Shown here: positions 10,462 to 21,933 of the stretch, one piece after another
Layout: every line of letters starts with the position of its first letter
How positions within the stretch are numbered: position 1 is the stretch's first letter
Origin: Arachis hypogaea
Taxonomy: Eukaryota; Streptophyta; Magnoliopsida; Fabales; Fabaceae
Direction: 5' to 3'
DNA: 64,000 nucleotides
Assembly: GCF_003086295.3 (NCBI RefSeq)
Contig: NC_092043.1
Location: 49,938,598 to 50,002,597 of the forward strand
Made by a program: the position numbers and the translations under genes
The notes under the pieces: model-generated
Database searches by the model: none
What the model saw: the letters and a program-made list of their open reading frames with translations, nothing else
What the model was told of the DNA's origin: nothing

Positions 10462-10905
10462 GAAAAGATCTTCACAATTTTAGCAATTATAAACGAAATT
10501 TATGACAAATTAAGATGGAACTGTGTTAAATGTAAAAAGTGCCAGAAGAAAGCATATATAAGAAAAGAAACAACTACATTTGTAACACATGTAATCAAAC
10601 ACCACAATATCCAACAATAAGGTAACTCTATACTTTTCATAATCTCATCTATCAAATTATTAGTTGTTAACTCAATACTTATTTTAGGTTCAGAATTCAA
10701 TTAAAGGTTTTAGATCAAAGTGTTACAACAACTTTTGTACTATTTGATGGCGACGCAAAAAACTTATTGGGCAGAACTGCTTTAAATCTAATGACATTTC
10801 AGAAAAATAATGACATTGAAGTACCACCCCATCAAGAGATTAAGGAAAAAGAAAATCATATAAATTCAAGACACATCTTCGGAAGAAGAACATACATATA
10901 AAGAT
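10462..10905 (+). pseudogene. RPA1-like single-strand DNA-binding domain fragment (Helitron cargo)
   Basis: Read in pieces, the region gives IFTILAIINEIYDKLRWNC, VKCKK, then after a one-base shift CNTCNQTPQYPTIR. After a gap with splice-like borders it gives LKVLDQSVTTTFVLFDGDAK followed by LLGRTAL. This order (aromatic/Trp, CxxC, CxxC, then a 'VLFD.DA..L.G' OB-fold strand) is that of the C-terminal DNA-binding domain of replication protein A large-subunit-like proteins, which plant Helitrons commonly carry. In RPA this domain binds single-stranded DNA and zinc. Here the frame is interrupted around the zinc ribbon and in the region 10600-10690, which may be an intron. It is a decayed fragment, not an active gene. 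Confidence 0.55.
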
Positions 10906-11255
10906 GGAACCAAATAACACAATAGAAAGTGCATCAAACTCAACAATTCATAAAGAACATGTCTTCACAAGAACCTACGACAAAAAGAAGAAAGCACCAA
11001 CTCTAACAACCAACAAAAGAAAGGAGGACGAGCACCACATAAGATGACTAAGTCCCTCAACTAAAACAAATGCAAAAATCAAACCACCAAATAAAAATAT
11101 TACTTTATACAACTCCAACATCCAAATCTTTTGTACTACAAATTATTAAAAATAAAACACCTTTTAAATTTAACTTCAATTTACACATATTTAATTTATT
11201 TCAACAAAACATAACAAATTTTAATATTTATTATATACTATTATTAATTTACCTT

Positions 11256-11283
11256 CGTGCGCATCGCGCGGATCTCATTCTAG
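11256..11283 (+). other. Helitron 3' terminus (hairpin plus CTAG)
   Basis: CGTGCG/CGCGCG arms around CAT form a GC-rich hairpin in otherwise AT-rich DNA. Twelve bases later comes CTAG, followed by the target T. It lies about 100 bp before the acceptor of the first surviving ARF-GAP exon. Confidence 0.6.
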
Positions 11284-13227
11284 TTAAGCTAAAAGTAAGA
11301 TCTTTACAAATCACATGTCTTGTGAAGCCTTTTTTCCTTCCCTTTTTATTTAGCCTTCTCATGCTTCAAATAATCGTTGCAGGAAGCTCGAAAGCTCTTT
11401 AATACAGAACATATGTTATCTCCTAGATTAGTGCTCTTCACAATTTTGGAGGCTGTCACTGGAGTAATGGATGCTAATCTTCAATATTTTCGACAGGTAT
11501 ATAACATTGTGACATATCACATATGGATTTCCCATACTATGCTATTTCTAAAACTTCTTTCTCTTGCAGGGATATGAACTACTACATCAGTTGGAGCCCT
11601 TCATTGTTGAGGTTTTCCCACTATCTCTTTACTCATTCTGTTTTTAACTTGAGTTAAAGATGGTAAACTGCTAGAACTAGAATCGAGGAGTAGTGTCTAT
11701 TGATGAATTACAAGATAGAGATGATATTAGAGAGACATCTCAACTCTCCCAATATGCTAAAAGATGCCAAAAACTCTTACTCTACACTTTCCTTCTCCTG
11801 TTGGTGCTGATACCCTAGCAAACTAAGTATGGAGAATGTAAGAGCAAAAGACTACAAAAGAATATATGGATATATATTTCTGAGAGAATATGATCTGATA
11901 CCATAATCAATATACTAATCCCTAATTATAGTACTATGCTCCCAATCCTAGTTAAATAAGGAATCAATCATGAACTTAAAGTATATGTCAAAACTAATCC
12001 TAAGGAATCATTGCTGATTACCTGGTTTCTTAATATATGATAAAAAAAAGTATCATAAAATTATATAATCCTCCTATTATCTGTAAGACTAATTATTACT
12101 GCCACTGACTACTAGGGTCCTAAGTAACAGAATCAAACTGGTATTGCCACTAACTTTATACATCTTTTGCATGGATAGGTGGTTGTAGATGATGTTTCTT
12201 TCAATCATATTGTGCAAAACTTTTGGTTTGTAATTATGAATTATTATTATTGTTCTTGATATAAGAATGAATGGAAGAATTTTCCTTTCTTGTATTTGCC
12301 ATGTTTCAGGTTTTGTCATATGTACAAAAAGCAAGGGAAAGTCACAATGAGGAGCAGGTTTCTCTATTTGAAAGAATGATAGAGTACAAGCAACTTGTTC
12401 ATCAAGAAAGTAAGTTGTCCTTGAAGGGATTTTATGATTCTCCTGGTCGAGACTCTCCATTTTCTAGGATATCAAGTGATGTGTTAGATGCAGTAACAGA
12501 ATCTGTATAATTGTCAAGATACATTGATTCTCTAGTATTCCACTTTATACAAATTGATAATTATCTTGAAACTATGGTAGTAATTATCAAGTATTTGTAC
12601 TATAAGCTTGATTATGCTTATCTCATTAATTGATCTTCTTAATAATTTTTTAGCATGAAAACCATTTCAGGGTGCCAACTCGCAGAAGAGTCATCATACC
12701 TTTGATAATTCTTCTGGCATTTTGAGTCGGTTGATATCTTCACATATTCATGGAGCCAATGATGAAAAGCCCGTTGCTCGTCATACGGTGAACTTGCTTA
12801 CATCAACAATCAAGGTTGATGCGGAACAGACAGATTTAAGATTCTGCTTTAGGATTGTTTCTCCTTCAAAGGTTTATACATTGCAGGTAATCATACCAAA
12901 AATGTATTTAACGCATGTGTTTGGCTTTTGAGTTTTGATATTGTTACTATATTTTTGATAATACATAAGGAAACAATGTAGGCAGAAAATGCCCTGGACC
13001 AAAGGGATTGGATGGAAAAGATAACCGGAGTAATTGCATCCTTGCTCACTATACACACACTGGGAAAGGTACATAGTCATTTTATCAATTTTTCTTTTGG
13101 CATTTTCAAACTACATCTCAAAAGAAAATGTGTCAAATTCAACATGCAGTGTAGTGCATCAAGGAACACCTTTTCTTGTGTATCATAATCTAATATGTAG
13201 TGCATCGGATTTTGACAAAAAAAAAAA

Positions 13228-13245
13228 GGGGGGGGGGTGGGGGAA
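13228..13245 (+). repeat. Poly-A/poly-G run in an ARF-GAP intron
   Basis: A run of A followed directly by about ten G, then TGGGGG, in the intron before the ArfGAP exon. A simple-sequence tract with no feature attached. Confidence 0.5.
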
Positions 13246-13385
13246 TTATAAGAGAGAAATTGTAGAAAGGATAGAGGTGACTTCCATATTTTGGCAAACA
13301 TAGAACAATCCATATATTGATAGAGTTGCTTAAAAAAAATGCATGTAATTTAGATTATTATAATTGTTAAAAAATTGTATTGCAG

Positions 13386-14439
13386 CCTCAGCCTGTAATT
13401 TCTCGCTCAGAAGGTGGTGACTGGGATTCTGCCAGCCCAACTGATTCAGTACAAAGTTCTTCTGATGAGGAAATGGCAGTAAATTCAGGTTTGGCATGCA
13501 AGATCACCCCCAAGTCAAATAGGTCACCTAGTGGCTTGCAGAAGCATAAACACAGTATAAAATGTGAAAAGCCAATCGATGTTCTTCGAAGGGTTAATGG
13601 GAATGACAAATGTGCTGATTGTGGTAAATCTGAACCAGACTGGGTATCCTTAAACCTTGGCATCCTTGTATGCATTGAATGTTCTGGTGTTCATCGAAAT
13701 CTTGGTGTACATATATCCAAAGTAAGTAGCTGAGGTTGCTTGTTTAAGTTTTTGCATCAGTATCATGGCTGCTAGACACCATGTCTGGTTGTTGCTTTTA
13801 TTATCATAGAAGTGAAAACTACCAGAACTGCATCTTCCCAAAGGATTAATGTTGTTGGGTAGAGATATCCTAACATGCTCTCTCACACAAGCCTCCTTGG
13901 GCTTGGAAGAGTGGATAATGCATAAACTACATCTGCCTTGTGTCAAAATTCAATTTTTGTTTAGAAGAATGGGGGTGAAGCATGTTTGAAATCCAGACCA
14001 GTTTGAAAATCTTGTTCTGTTGAATGGAGTCATATAAATGAATGATTTTATGTTCTAACCAAATAAATAAAATAAATTTGTATTTAATATTCACTTTGCC
14101 TAAGGTATAAACTGGAAAACATATTTTGCAGGTAAGATCACTGACACTTGATGTGAAAGTATGGGATTCCTCAGTTTTAAGCATGTTTCAATCACTTGGC
14201 AATCTCTTTGCAAACTCAGTTTGGGAGGAGTTATTGCATTCGAAAACTTCAACAGATGATACTCTTGATGGGTAAGTATTTCCAACACCAAGGGGGATTT
14301 ATTAGCTTTTAAGAACTTTTTCTGACATGCACCTTCCCAATTCAGATCATCCAAGGGCACCAGAACCAAATTATTTCATGCAAGAAAACCTGCATATGAT
14401 GATCCCATTTCACTAAAGGAGAGGTTCATCCATGCAAAG
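13386..14439 (+). other. Intact ArfGAP catalytic domain exons
   Basis: Three exons (13386-13721, 14132-14271, 14346-14439) keep the whole ArfGAP fold. It runs from [20 protein letters not shown] through [40 protein letters not shown] and SMFQSLGNLFANSVWEELLH to DDPISLKERFIHAK. The zinc ligands (CX2CX16CX2C) and the catalytic Arg are present. This is the best preserved part of the locus. Confidence 0.8.
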
Positions 14440-15682
14440 GTAATAAACCATTAATCTAATGAAAATTTCAAGTTGCTTCCTAGTTGGAAAGAAATATATC
14501 TGTGGGAATTAAATGTATATTTTAAAATTTTCTGCTAAAGTTCTTTATTTAAGTTTTTTCCATCTTTAGAATACTGTGTAAAAGGAGAAATTCTTGCATG
14601 GCGAAGGAGTGCGAGATAGAATTAAGCTTGCACTAATCTATTGGATATTTTAAGGGACATTGAATTTATTTTTGAATTCCATGATGACTTTTGCATTTAT
14701 TGGGATTAAGGATGTTGGATTCTAGCAGTATTAGGCTTCGGTTTGGATTAAGCTCCTGACCAAAAGGTTAACCTTCATTTTATTCAAGTCCAAATACCCT
14801 CTTAATATATTTTTTTTCCTTGTTAAATCTATCCAATGTGTATTCTCAGACACATATCTATTCTCCAAACCAATTACTGGCTCACTGCATACAATTTGAG
14901 CTTAGTTAATGGGGAACTGCACCGTTAACTTGGTCTTTTTTAGTGGCCAGACCCACCACTAAGTTTAAATGACATGCATTAATTCATAAGAGTATAATCC
15001 TATATGTTGCTCCATAATCCTGAAAGAATTGATTGCTACAGAGTTATATTCATTGCTAGAGAATGTAGGTACATGTTAACTTAGTACATAGTTAAAATTT
15101 TGGTCAATGTTCAATGTGTTCTTGAACTCCATTTTGTAAATTAAAATTTCATACTCTGCTGGTTAGAAAGTATCATGCCATTTTGTCCATGTCATGTGAG
15201 TGTGAAGTTGGTGAACAGGTTCTTGAAAATATGCCATTTAAGCTTTTATCAGTACACTCTAGGCTAAGAGGATGAATGCTTATCCCTTGTTCCTTAATCT
15301 GTTAACCATTTCCTCTATCAGTTGTGTTATTTCAACAATACAAAGTTGTTGGACAACTTTCACTGAAAATAATTAATACATGGATCTCGCACATTGTCTT
15401 TTAACTTATTCTTTTCTTTTTTCATCTAAAGTTATAAGCCCCTTTCGAGTTCCAAACATTTTAAACTATAATTACAAACTAGTAATATAAGTTATTAACT
15501 GAAAGTTGTTCAATTTTGGACAACTTTTGGTAATTGTAAAAATATCATTTTCGTTTACTTTTCTTTTACAGCGAAACAAGCAGTTTTCTCTTTAAATATA
15601 GATACATTTTCTTTTTCTTCCTCAATTAAAAACTTGGTACAAATATTTCTCAAATGAAACCTGATCTTTTCTCCTATTGTAG

Positions 15683-15790
15683 TATTCTGAGAAAGTCTCA
15701 AAGGTTGTTATGTCAGTAGTTCTATCTGATATCCCTATCAAATATCTTTATTTCTTTAGCTTCTCTGAAGTTCAGCATCTGAACCATTGA
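15683..15790 (+). other. Possible remnant of the exon following ArfGAP
   Basis: After an acceptor-like CTATTGTAG the sequence reads YSEKVSKVV, which resembles the family's HAK|YAEK.F continuation, then diverges and stops at 15786-15788. It may be the eroded start of the missing linker/ankyrin exon, or chance. Confidence 0.25.
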
Positions 15791-16729
15791 TGAAAAAAAA
15801 TAGTTTTAGATTACATCTGAAGTTTAGATGATGTACTTTATGCTCTAAAGTGCAACTTGTCACAGGCTGCACTTAAGAGGAGACAAACCCATTCTTCTTC
15901 ATACTGTGTGTCCTACATATTATATGCCTTTGAAATGATCTATCCTAGCTATGAAGATCTACCCTGCCTCTTATTGTTATATTCTGTTTCTGCACTTGTA
16001 ATCACATTTCTTATCTTACTTTATGTGCTAGGCATCTAGTTCAGGAGAAACTTCATAGAATTAAGGCTAGTGAAACATTGTTATAATTGACTGGATAATG
16101 CATGTTTTTCTAAGTAATACATATACATTTGATACTTTTAAAGTGAGTAACAACACTTGAGAGCATTATATTCATGCATGGTTTTTTTTTTTAATTGTTG
16201 GAATCAGCCACTCTCTGAGGTAGTTATTAAAGGACAGGGCATTTATTCAGTTTCATTATGACTCATTTTATGTTCATTATTGAGATAATTGTTTGGTTGA
16301 ATCAGACATTTTTGTGAATATGATAAACACATGATTTGATATGTGTATAAAGTATAAACTTTTTTTCCATTTCTACTTACAGTACATACAATTAATCCTT
16401 AATTTTATTATTTTCAGGGGGGCCAATACACATGTAGTAGATAAACAAGGCAAGACTCCTCTCATGCTTAAATCAGAACCTAGCAGTGAAATTGTTGGTC
16501 TGATATCAAGCAGATGACATGCTCACACACTCTCCTTTTCTTTTTGGGTCTGCTCCAACAAAAGCTTAAGCCACAACTAAGATTGAGACAAAAAAAACAT
16601 TGAGGACCACACTGGGCTTGGATTTTGAATTAGGCAACAGAAAGCAACTAGCCCAAGAGGCCTTTTGGGTCACCTGTTCATAGTTATCTTCTTCTGTTGT
16701 ATATAGCTATATATAATATAAGGAAAAGT

Positions 16730-16881
16730 CTAGGGGCCAGCAATTTTTGTGATTGTTAGCCATCACCTAGCCATCAATGATGATTTGATGGTGTAAGATT
16801 GGTGTGAAATTTCATCCAATGGCTCACCTTCCTCTGCTGGTCACATGCTGGCCAAAATTCAATAAAACTGCTGGCCCCTAG
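16730..16881. mobile_element. MITE, CTAGGGGCCAGCA family, copy A
   Basis: Begins CTAGGGGCCAGCAATTTTTG and ends CTGCTGGCCCCTAG, inverted termini of about 14-20 bp with imperfect extension inwards (GTTAGCCATCACCTAGCC). It lies about 210 bp after the stop codon of the ARF-GAP remnant, probably within the former 3' UTR or just beyond. A related element is at 59189-59343. Confidence 0.65.
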
Positions 16882-18063
16882 TATTGCTCATATAGTATAA
16901 TCTCACATTGTTGTAATGTCCATCCATCTTAAATTTTGAGATTGTATCATATGATCAAATCAATCTCACCAAGAGTTTTACATAATATAAGTTAACTAAG
17001 TGATTATTCAACTAGGTTCAACGAGGAAAAGGTGATTAATTTCTACTAAGGAATTAATAGGCACAATTGTATTATACGTGAACAATTTCATTTTTATTAT
17101 TTATCTTCTATTTAATAATAGAAAATATCAATTTATATTTCAAGATGATGAATAGTAAACAAAAGAGAGAATGAGAGATATGTAGATGTAATAGGACAAG
17201 AAAAGAAAAGAAAAGAAAAGTATGTGTATAGAAAAATTAAAAATATTTGAAGTAATTAGGTGTAATAGGACAAGACTGATTCTGACCCTCCCAAAAAAGA
17301 AAAAAAAAAAATCTTGCCAAACATCAGTATAACTCCTCATCCAATAAAATCATATATATTTGACAATTTCATAAATTCCATTAACAAGATTAGAAATTAA
17401 TCTGAAAATAAATAAATAGGGTTTCAGCTTCCATTTTGGCCACGTGAGTGACAATGGAGTAACATGTGGATCAAGAAGATAAGAAGACCATGGACCGAAG
17501 TTTCACGAAACGTGGATCATAAAAACGAAGATAAAAAAAAAAAATAAAAAAATCTGAGTGATTATGACAGCACTTGTTAGATTCAGTGTTCACAACACTT
17601 TGATTTTCCATTTGCTTGATCAAGTCTTTGATGGTAACATTCCAAGCTCACATTATAGTTGAGAGAATGAGAGGTTCATTTAACCCACCATTTTTCCTTC
17701 TCATAATTTTGACCCATTTATTATTTTTAATATATTTCTTTGCACAACTTGGATTTTATTATTTTAATAAGTTAGGATCGGTTTATAATAATAAGATAAC
17801 AGTATCGAATATCAAACACGTTCTTTGCATTATTTAAAAAGTAAATAAATAAATGGACCCCTCTCAATGTAAGATAATCACTTCATAAATATATGAGCAT
17901 ATGTGTTATATAGGGTGAAGAAATAAAATTAAAAAATTAGTTATTTTTTAACGTATATATAGATATAAAATAGTGCGATCAACTTTGATTCGTTTATTTG
18001 CTGATATATGATATGCATTATTACAAGGATCCATTTTCTCTGCCTCTTTTTGCGATTTCAGTA

Positions 18064-18065
<2 letters not shown>
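16882..18065. other. Intergenic, no gene seen
   Basis: AT-rich with a (GAAAA)n tract near 17198-17220. A less AT-rich island at about 17430-17600 contains CCACGTGA and ACGTGGAT, G-box-like cores. No reading frame of convincing composition. Confidence 0.45.

Positions 18066-18114
<49 letters not shown>
18066..18114. repeat. (TA)n microsatellite
   Basis: About 24 uninterrupted AT units. Short Tyr-Ile frames here are artefacts. Confidence 0.9.
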
Positions 18115-18115
<1 letters not shown>

Positions 18116-18329
18116 TACTATATACTTTACAATTCTCTTACAATCTATAATAATAAATCTTAAAACATTAACCGTAAATTGTGCCAATGTCCAAGGTAGC
18201 GCAATCTATAATAATAAATCTATAATATTCATTTTAATTCTTTGATAATTTTTTTGAAAAATTTTGAAGTTTCTGACAAAAAAATGTTTTTTTTTATCTT
18301 TGATATTTAATTTTGTTGGATTGATTATC

Positions 18330-18545
18330 TCTTTTGTTAATGATATTTTTTCAAAATATATTTAGATGACATGTTAATTATTAATATATTCTCAATTTAA
18401 TTTTTATAAGTATAAATAATTTAAAAATCACAAATACTTTTTAATTATACACTATAAATTTAGTTAATATATTTAAAAAAATAACAAAAAATTAAAAAAA
18501 TTTAAATAGCCTTGATAATTATCTTTAAAAGATCATGAAACTTCC
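18330..18545 (+). repeat. Dispersed repeat, partner of 25565-25760 in inverted orientation
   Basis: Shares with the reverse complement of 25565-25760 the order TATATTTA.ATGACA.GTTAATTATT, AATATATT.TC..TTCAATTTTTATAA and CTTGATAATTATC-type blocks. Probably two copies of one unclassified element about 7 kb apart. Confidence 0.5.
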
Positions 18546-19628
18546 AAAAAAAAATATCAATTTTAATTGACTCTTATGTGAAGATGATTCAGGCTAGGAA
18601 AAAATAACACAACCGGTGACAGAATATACTAGAGAAGAGAATAAGAGTTGTAACCTTGTAAATAAGAAAGAAAAAAAAAAAACTAGAGATCTCTGATTTT
18701 GGAATCCTTTGTTACCTTGTTAAGTCTTGTACAATCTATATACTATGACATCTCTTTTTAATTTTTATACATTACTAATGACCTTTATTTATGGGTCTAA
18801 TATGACACTTATTTATGGGCCTAAGATACTTCACTTGTATTGTTACTCTTCACATCTTAGTGAATTAATCAGCCATTTAATATATTTTGTAAGTTTATTC
18901 TATTAATACAGATAAAATATTTATAGAAGAGCTTATTCGTCTCATAAGAAAAACAGATCAAGAACCAAAAAAAAATTTTTTTTAGATATTATTGTCTTTT
19001 GAGATAATTATCAAAAATATTTAAAATTTTTTCTCTAATATATTAGTTGATTTTATTTAATTTAAAATTGAACCCGCTTAGCACTTAGTTCAACAAAACT
19101 ATATATATACCTCACTGCTCACTTGATTATACTGAATTTTTTCTGTCCAATAAATCCAAGCATGGTAAATCCCCATAAGGAGTTACTTTTTCAGGGTTTT
19201 TGTCACAAGCAGAAGAATGAGCTTATGGTGGTGGTGGTGGCATGAAAATGGACACATTCTGATGTAACCTTCAATCCTTCATCATTACCTTTGTAACCTA
19301 TTTTGGTGATTGTCATTAATTATTCATTAAATATTGCTCCTAAAAGCCCAAACAAAATGCACTAGTAATTTAGATTTTACTTAATATATTTATAGATATT
19401 CATGATTCTATTTAACATTATATTTTTGATAAATTTTCAAGTATACTGGTATATTAGTATTTTAGTTATTTTTAATAGTTAATCTTAAAAATCTAAATCT
19501 TAAAATTTACTAAAATATCGATATATTGATATATTTAAAAACTTTCCTATAATTTTACTGCGTGAAGCTTTTCAAAATGAATATCATTATTTTTATTTGT
19601 TCCAATGGAATATCTTAATTTAATTTTA

Positions 19629-19905
19629 AGAGTAAATGACAAATAAATCTCTTATTTTTTATCTCGAAGACAAATTAAATAAGGAGAACTATCGACTAAT
19701 TAAAAATATAAAAATGTTTTTCATTTTCTAAAACGCGAGACATCTAAATTTATTCGATCAAAGGATCAATTTGTTCTTATATATTTTGGACGAAAAAATT
19801 TAAATGTCTCATATTTTAAAAGATCGATCGATAACCTCTTTGTTGAATTAGTCAAAAACGTTTGTATCTTTGAATTAAAAAACTAAGGACTTATTCGTCT
19901 TTTTG
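19629..19905. repeat. Possible MITE-like inverted-repeat unit
   Basis: Imperfect inverted ends: AAATGACAAATAAATCTCTTA on the left, and the reverse complement of GAATTAAAAAACTAAGGACTTATTCGTC on the right. The interior has ACGCGAGACATCTAAA and AAATGTCTCATATTTTAAAA as opposed arms. The resemblance is moderate. Confidence 0.4.
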
Positions 19906-20450
19906 TTTTTAATTAATACAATAACGAAGATGTGTTTTTTTTTTTTTGCAAAATTCAAGGATTTGTCATATTTGTTTGTGAGATATTTATACACAAACAT
20001 GCACATGAATACTTGATCGATTGTCGCTGCACATTCTACTCTAGCAATTGATAAGACTATTTGCATGACATTGAAATTTATTGGGAGAAAAAAAAAAGAT
20101 AATGAAAATAAAAAAACAAGCACACTAAATAATCTACTTAATTCTTAGTAGGCCATTAAATTTTCGAATCTAAGAGCTTGGAACAATAACATATGAATAT
20201 TAATATATAAACAAGTAATTATTACAAAGACAGATAGATGAAATGATGAAAGGTAGGTTTGAGAATGAAGTAGTGATAATGGTGTATGCAGCATTCTTGA
20301 GTTGATTGGTTGGTCTCTTTATAACGAGGAACTACCAACCTAAGCTACTATGTATTGTCTCACCTTAAAACATAATAAACTTGATGACCTCTCACTCTTA
20401 TGCCATCACTATTTTATTTTCAAACATTACCATGCATCACTGTACTCATA

Positions 20451-20451
<1 letters not shown>

Positions 20452-20512
<61 letters not shown>
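20452..20512. repeat. (ATT)n microsatellite
   Basis: About 20 units of ATT. It creates poly-Ile and poly-Leu reading frames that are not genes. Confidence 0.9.
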
Positions 20513-20514
<2 letters not shown>

Positions 20515-20812
20515 ACATTTTTTGTTCATCTACTCCAAACCTCCCTTTGAAGCCTTAAAAATCTTGAAGACTCAACAAACTAACACAATGTTTCTTATAT
20601 ACATGTTCATTCCATTATTATGGATATGTTACAATAATTATAATGACTACAATGCTTTAAAAGTGTTGTTAAAATTTAAAATAGTATTTTTTAATTATTT
20701 AATATTTTCTATTTAAAAAATAAAAAATATCAAAATATAAAAAAATATTTTTAATTTTAATAATATTTATATAGTCAATTAGACACGAAAATATTTTTAT
20801 ACTTTAATTTAA

Positions 20813-20839
20813 TAGAGAGAGAGAGAGAGAGAGAGAGAG
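20813..20839. repeat. (GA)n microsatellite
   Basis: About 13 GA units ending in GTGATATATT. Confidence 0.85.
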
Positions 20840-21769
20840 TGATATATTGCTCCCATAATACAATAATTTTATAATATCAAATAATCAAAACTAAATCTAG
20901 TGATGCTTCAGCCGAAAACCTCTTAAGTCCTTGCCTGTTGTTTCTCTTACTCAATTACAAAACATTATAATTAACTAATTGTTCTTGCTAAATACTTGTC
21001 CTTTGACTTTGGCTCCATTTTCTTGTTTTTATTTTCAATATATACATTTTTATTTTAGAAATTTGATTTATCATATTTAAAGTGTAAAATACTTTTTTTT
21101 TTATAGATGTGTTTTATTGGGTGGGTAATTTTTGTCTTTCCATAAAAAACAAAACCATAAAATTTGGAGTGTCAAAACTATAGCTAAATTATTTATCTAT
21201 CAGTTGACTAATTGCGATAGATTAGTAACTACTAACTAGCCTAATAGACTAGAAGATATCGTGAGAAAAAATGCGTAATTATTTCATCCCAAGTGTGTAT
21301 GTGTATGTGTATATGTTATTATTATATACAGCTGTATTGAGATATATGGCAAATTGGCCACACAATAATTAATATAAAGTATAGTTAGATAAGATAAACA
21401 TATATAGTCTTTGAGCAGTTGTTAGTGATAACCTGCTTTGTGTTGTTTATTTTATTGACTCCATCAAGATGGTTGGATGTGAACTAGACAGATTTTAATA
21501 CATCAGAACAGACTTGTTTAAAACTTTAATGTTTATGGTATTTTCAAACTTAGGATATGTTTCTATGGTTGCATAAAGTTATGAACCAATCCCAAAATGC
21601 CATACACGTGGGATTCATGGACTCTAACATTTGTTTATTTATGTTGGAAAAATTTATTCAAAAAAAAAAAAAGATGGCATACATATTCAGGTTTGCTTCA
21701 CAATATTAAAACTTATCTTGCACCTTTTAAGATAATTTAATAATTAATAATAATATTTTGCTAATTAAC

Positions 21770-21933
21770 TTGCGTTAATCGAATTACTAATTTCTTCGTC
21801 TATTTAAATAAGTGTCAGAATTTTATATTTTGTCTTATACATATAATAATTTATTATCGAATAATAATTTTTTAAATAAAATTCAAAGTTGCGACTGATT
21901 AATTTTTATTCTGTTAAATTAAAAAATACCGTA
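21770..21933 (+). repeat. tRNA-derived SINE family, copy 1 (degenerate)
   Basis: Follows the family order: TCGTCTATTTAAATAAGTGT, then a decayed B-box region, then ATAATAATTTATTATCGA, then TTTAAATAAAATTCAAAGTTG, ending with AATACCGT. Compare the cleaner copies at 26820 and 31543. Confidence 0.55.

Larger units (their letters stand above)
9025..11283 (+). mobile_element. Non-autonomous Helitron with RPA-like gene fragment
   Basis: The left end reads A|TCTATTTTTAATATATAAAAG, a plant Helitron-like 5' TC terminus followed by AGTAGATATATAAG. The right end reads CGTGCGCATCGCGCGG (hairpin, 11256-11271), then ATCTCATT, then CTAG followed by T at 11284. A 3' hairpin just before CTRR and insertion between A and T are Helitron hallmarks; there is no target duplication. 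Inside are an approximately 205-bp direct repeat (9115-9325 and 9873-10085), a SINE-like piece near 9400-9470 and an RPA1-type fragment (10462-10905). No Rep/helicase gene is present. The 3' hairpin end is more certain than the 5' end. Confidence 0.65.
11383..16517 (+). pseudogene. ACAP-type ARF GTPase-activating protein (AGD2/3/4-like), internally and 5' deleted
   Basis: Exons with canonical borders: 11383-11496, 11570-11611, 12310-12504, 12671-12886, 12982-13068, 13386-13721, 14132-14271, 14346-14439 and 16418-16517 (stop TGA). Exons 1-8 join in phase without a stop. They encode the end of a BAR domain (ILEAVTGVMDANLQYF, GYELLHQLEPF, VLSYVQKARESHNEEQ), the second half of a PH domain (VNLLTSTIKVDAEQTDLRFC, AENALDQRDWMEKITGVI) and a complete ArfGAP zinc finger CADC..x16..CIEC. 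The arginine finger lies in [13 protein letters not shown]. The last exon is one ankyrin-like repeat (GANTHVVDKQGKTPLML). Family members stimulate GTP hydrolysis by ARF GTPases at membranes and are about 750-830 residues. Missing here: the BAR N-terminus, the first PH half (GYLSKRSSNLRGDWKRR-type exons) between 12504 and 12671, and most ankyrin exons between 14439 and 16418. Splicing exon 8 directly to the last exon breaks the frame. A Helitron end lies 100 bp upstream. Most likely a decaying gene, though a truncated ArfGAP transcript is possible. Confidence 0.8.

Noticed and set aside
11070..11402. 110-codon frame over the Helitron 3' end
   Set aside because: It crosses the Helitron terminus into the ARF-GAP intron, with AT-rich Asn/Ile/Phe composition and no family match.
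15857..16039. 60-codon hydrophobic frame in the last ARF-GAP intron
   Set aside because: It does not resemble the expected linker or ankyrin exons and lacks splice support.
20350..20716. Poly-Ile and poly-Leu proteins
   Set aside because: They are produced by the (ATT)n microsatellite read in two frames.
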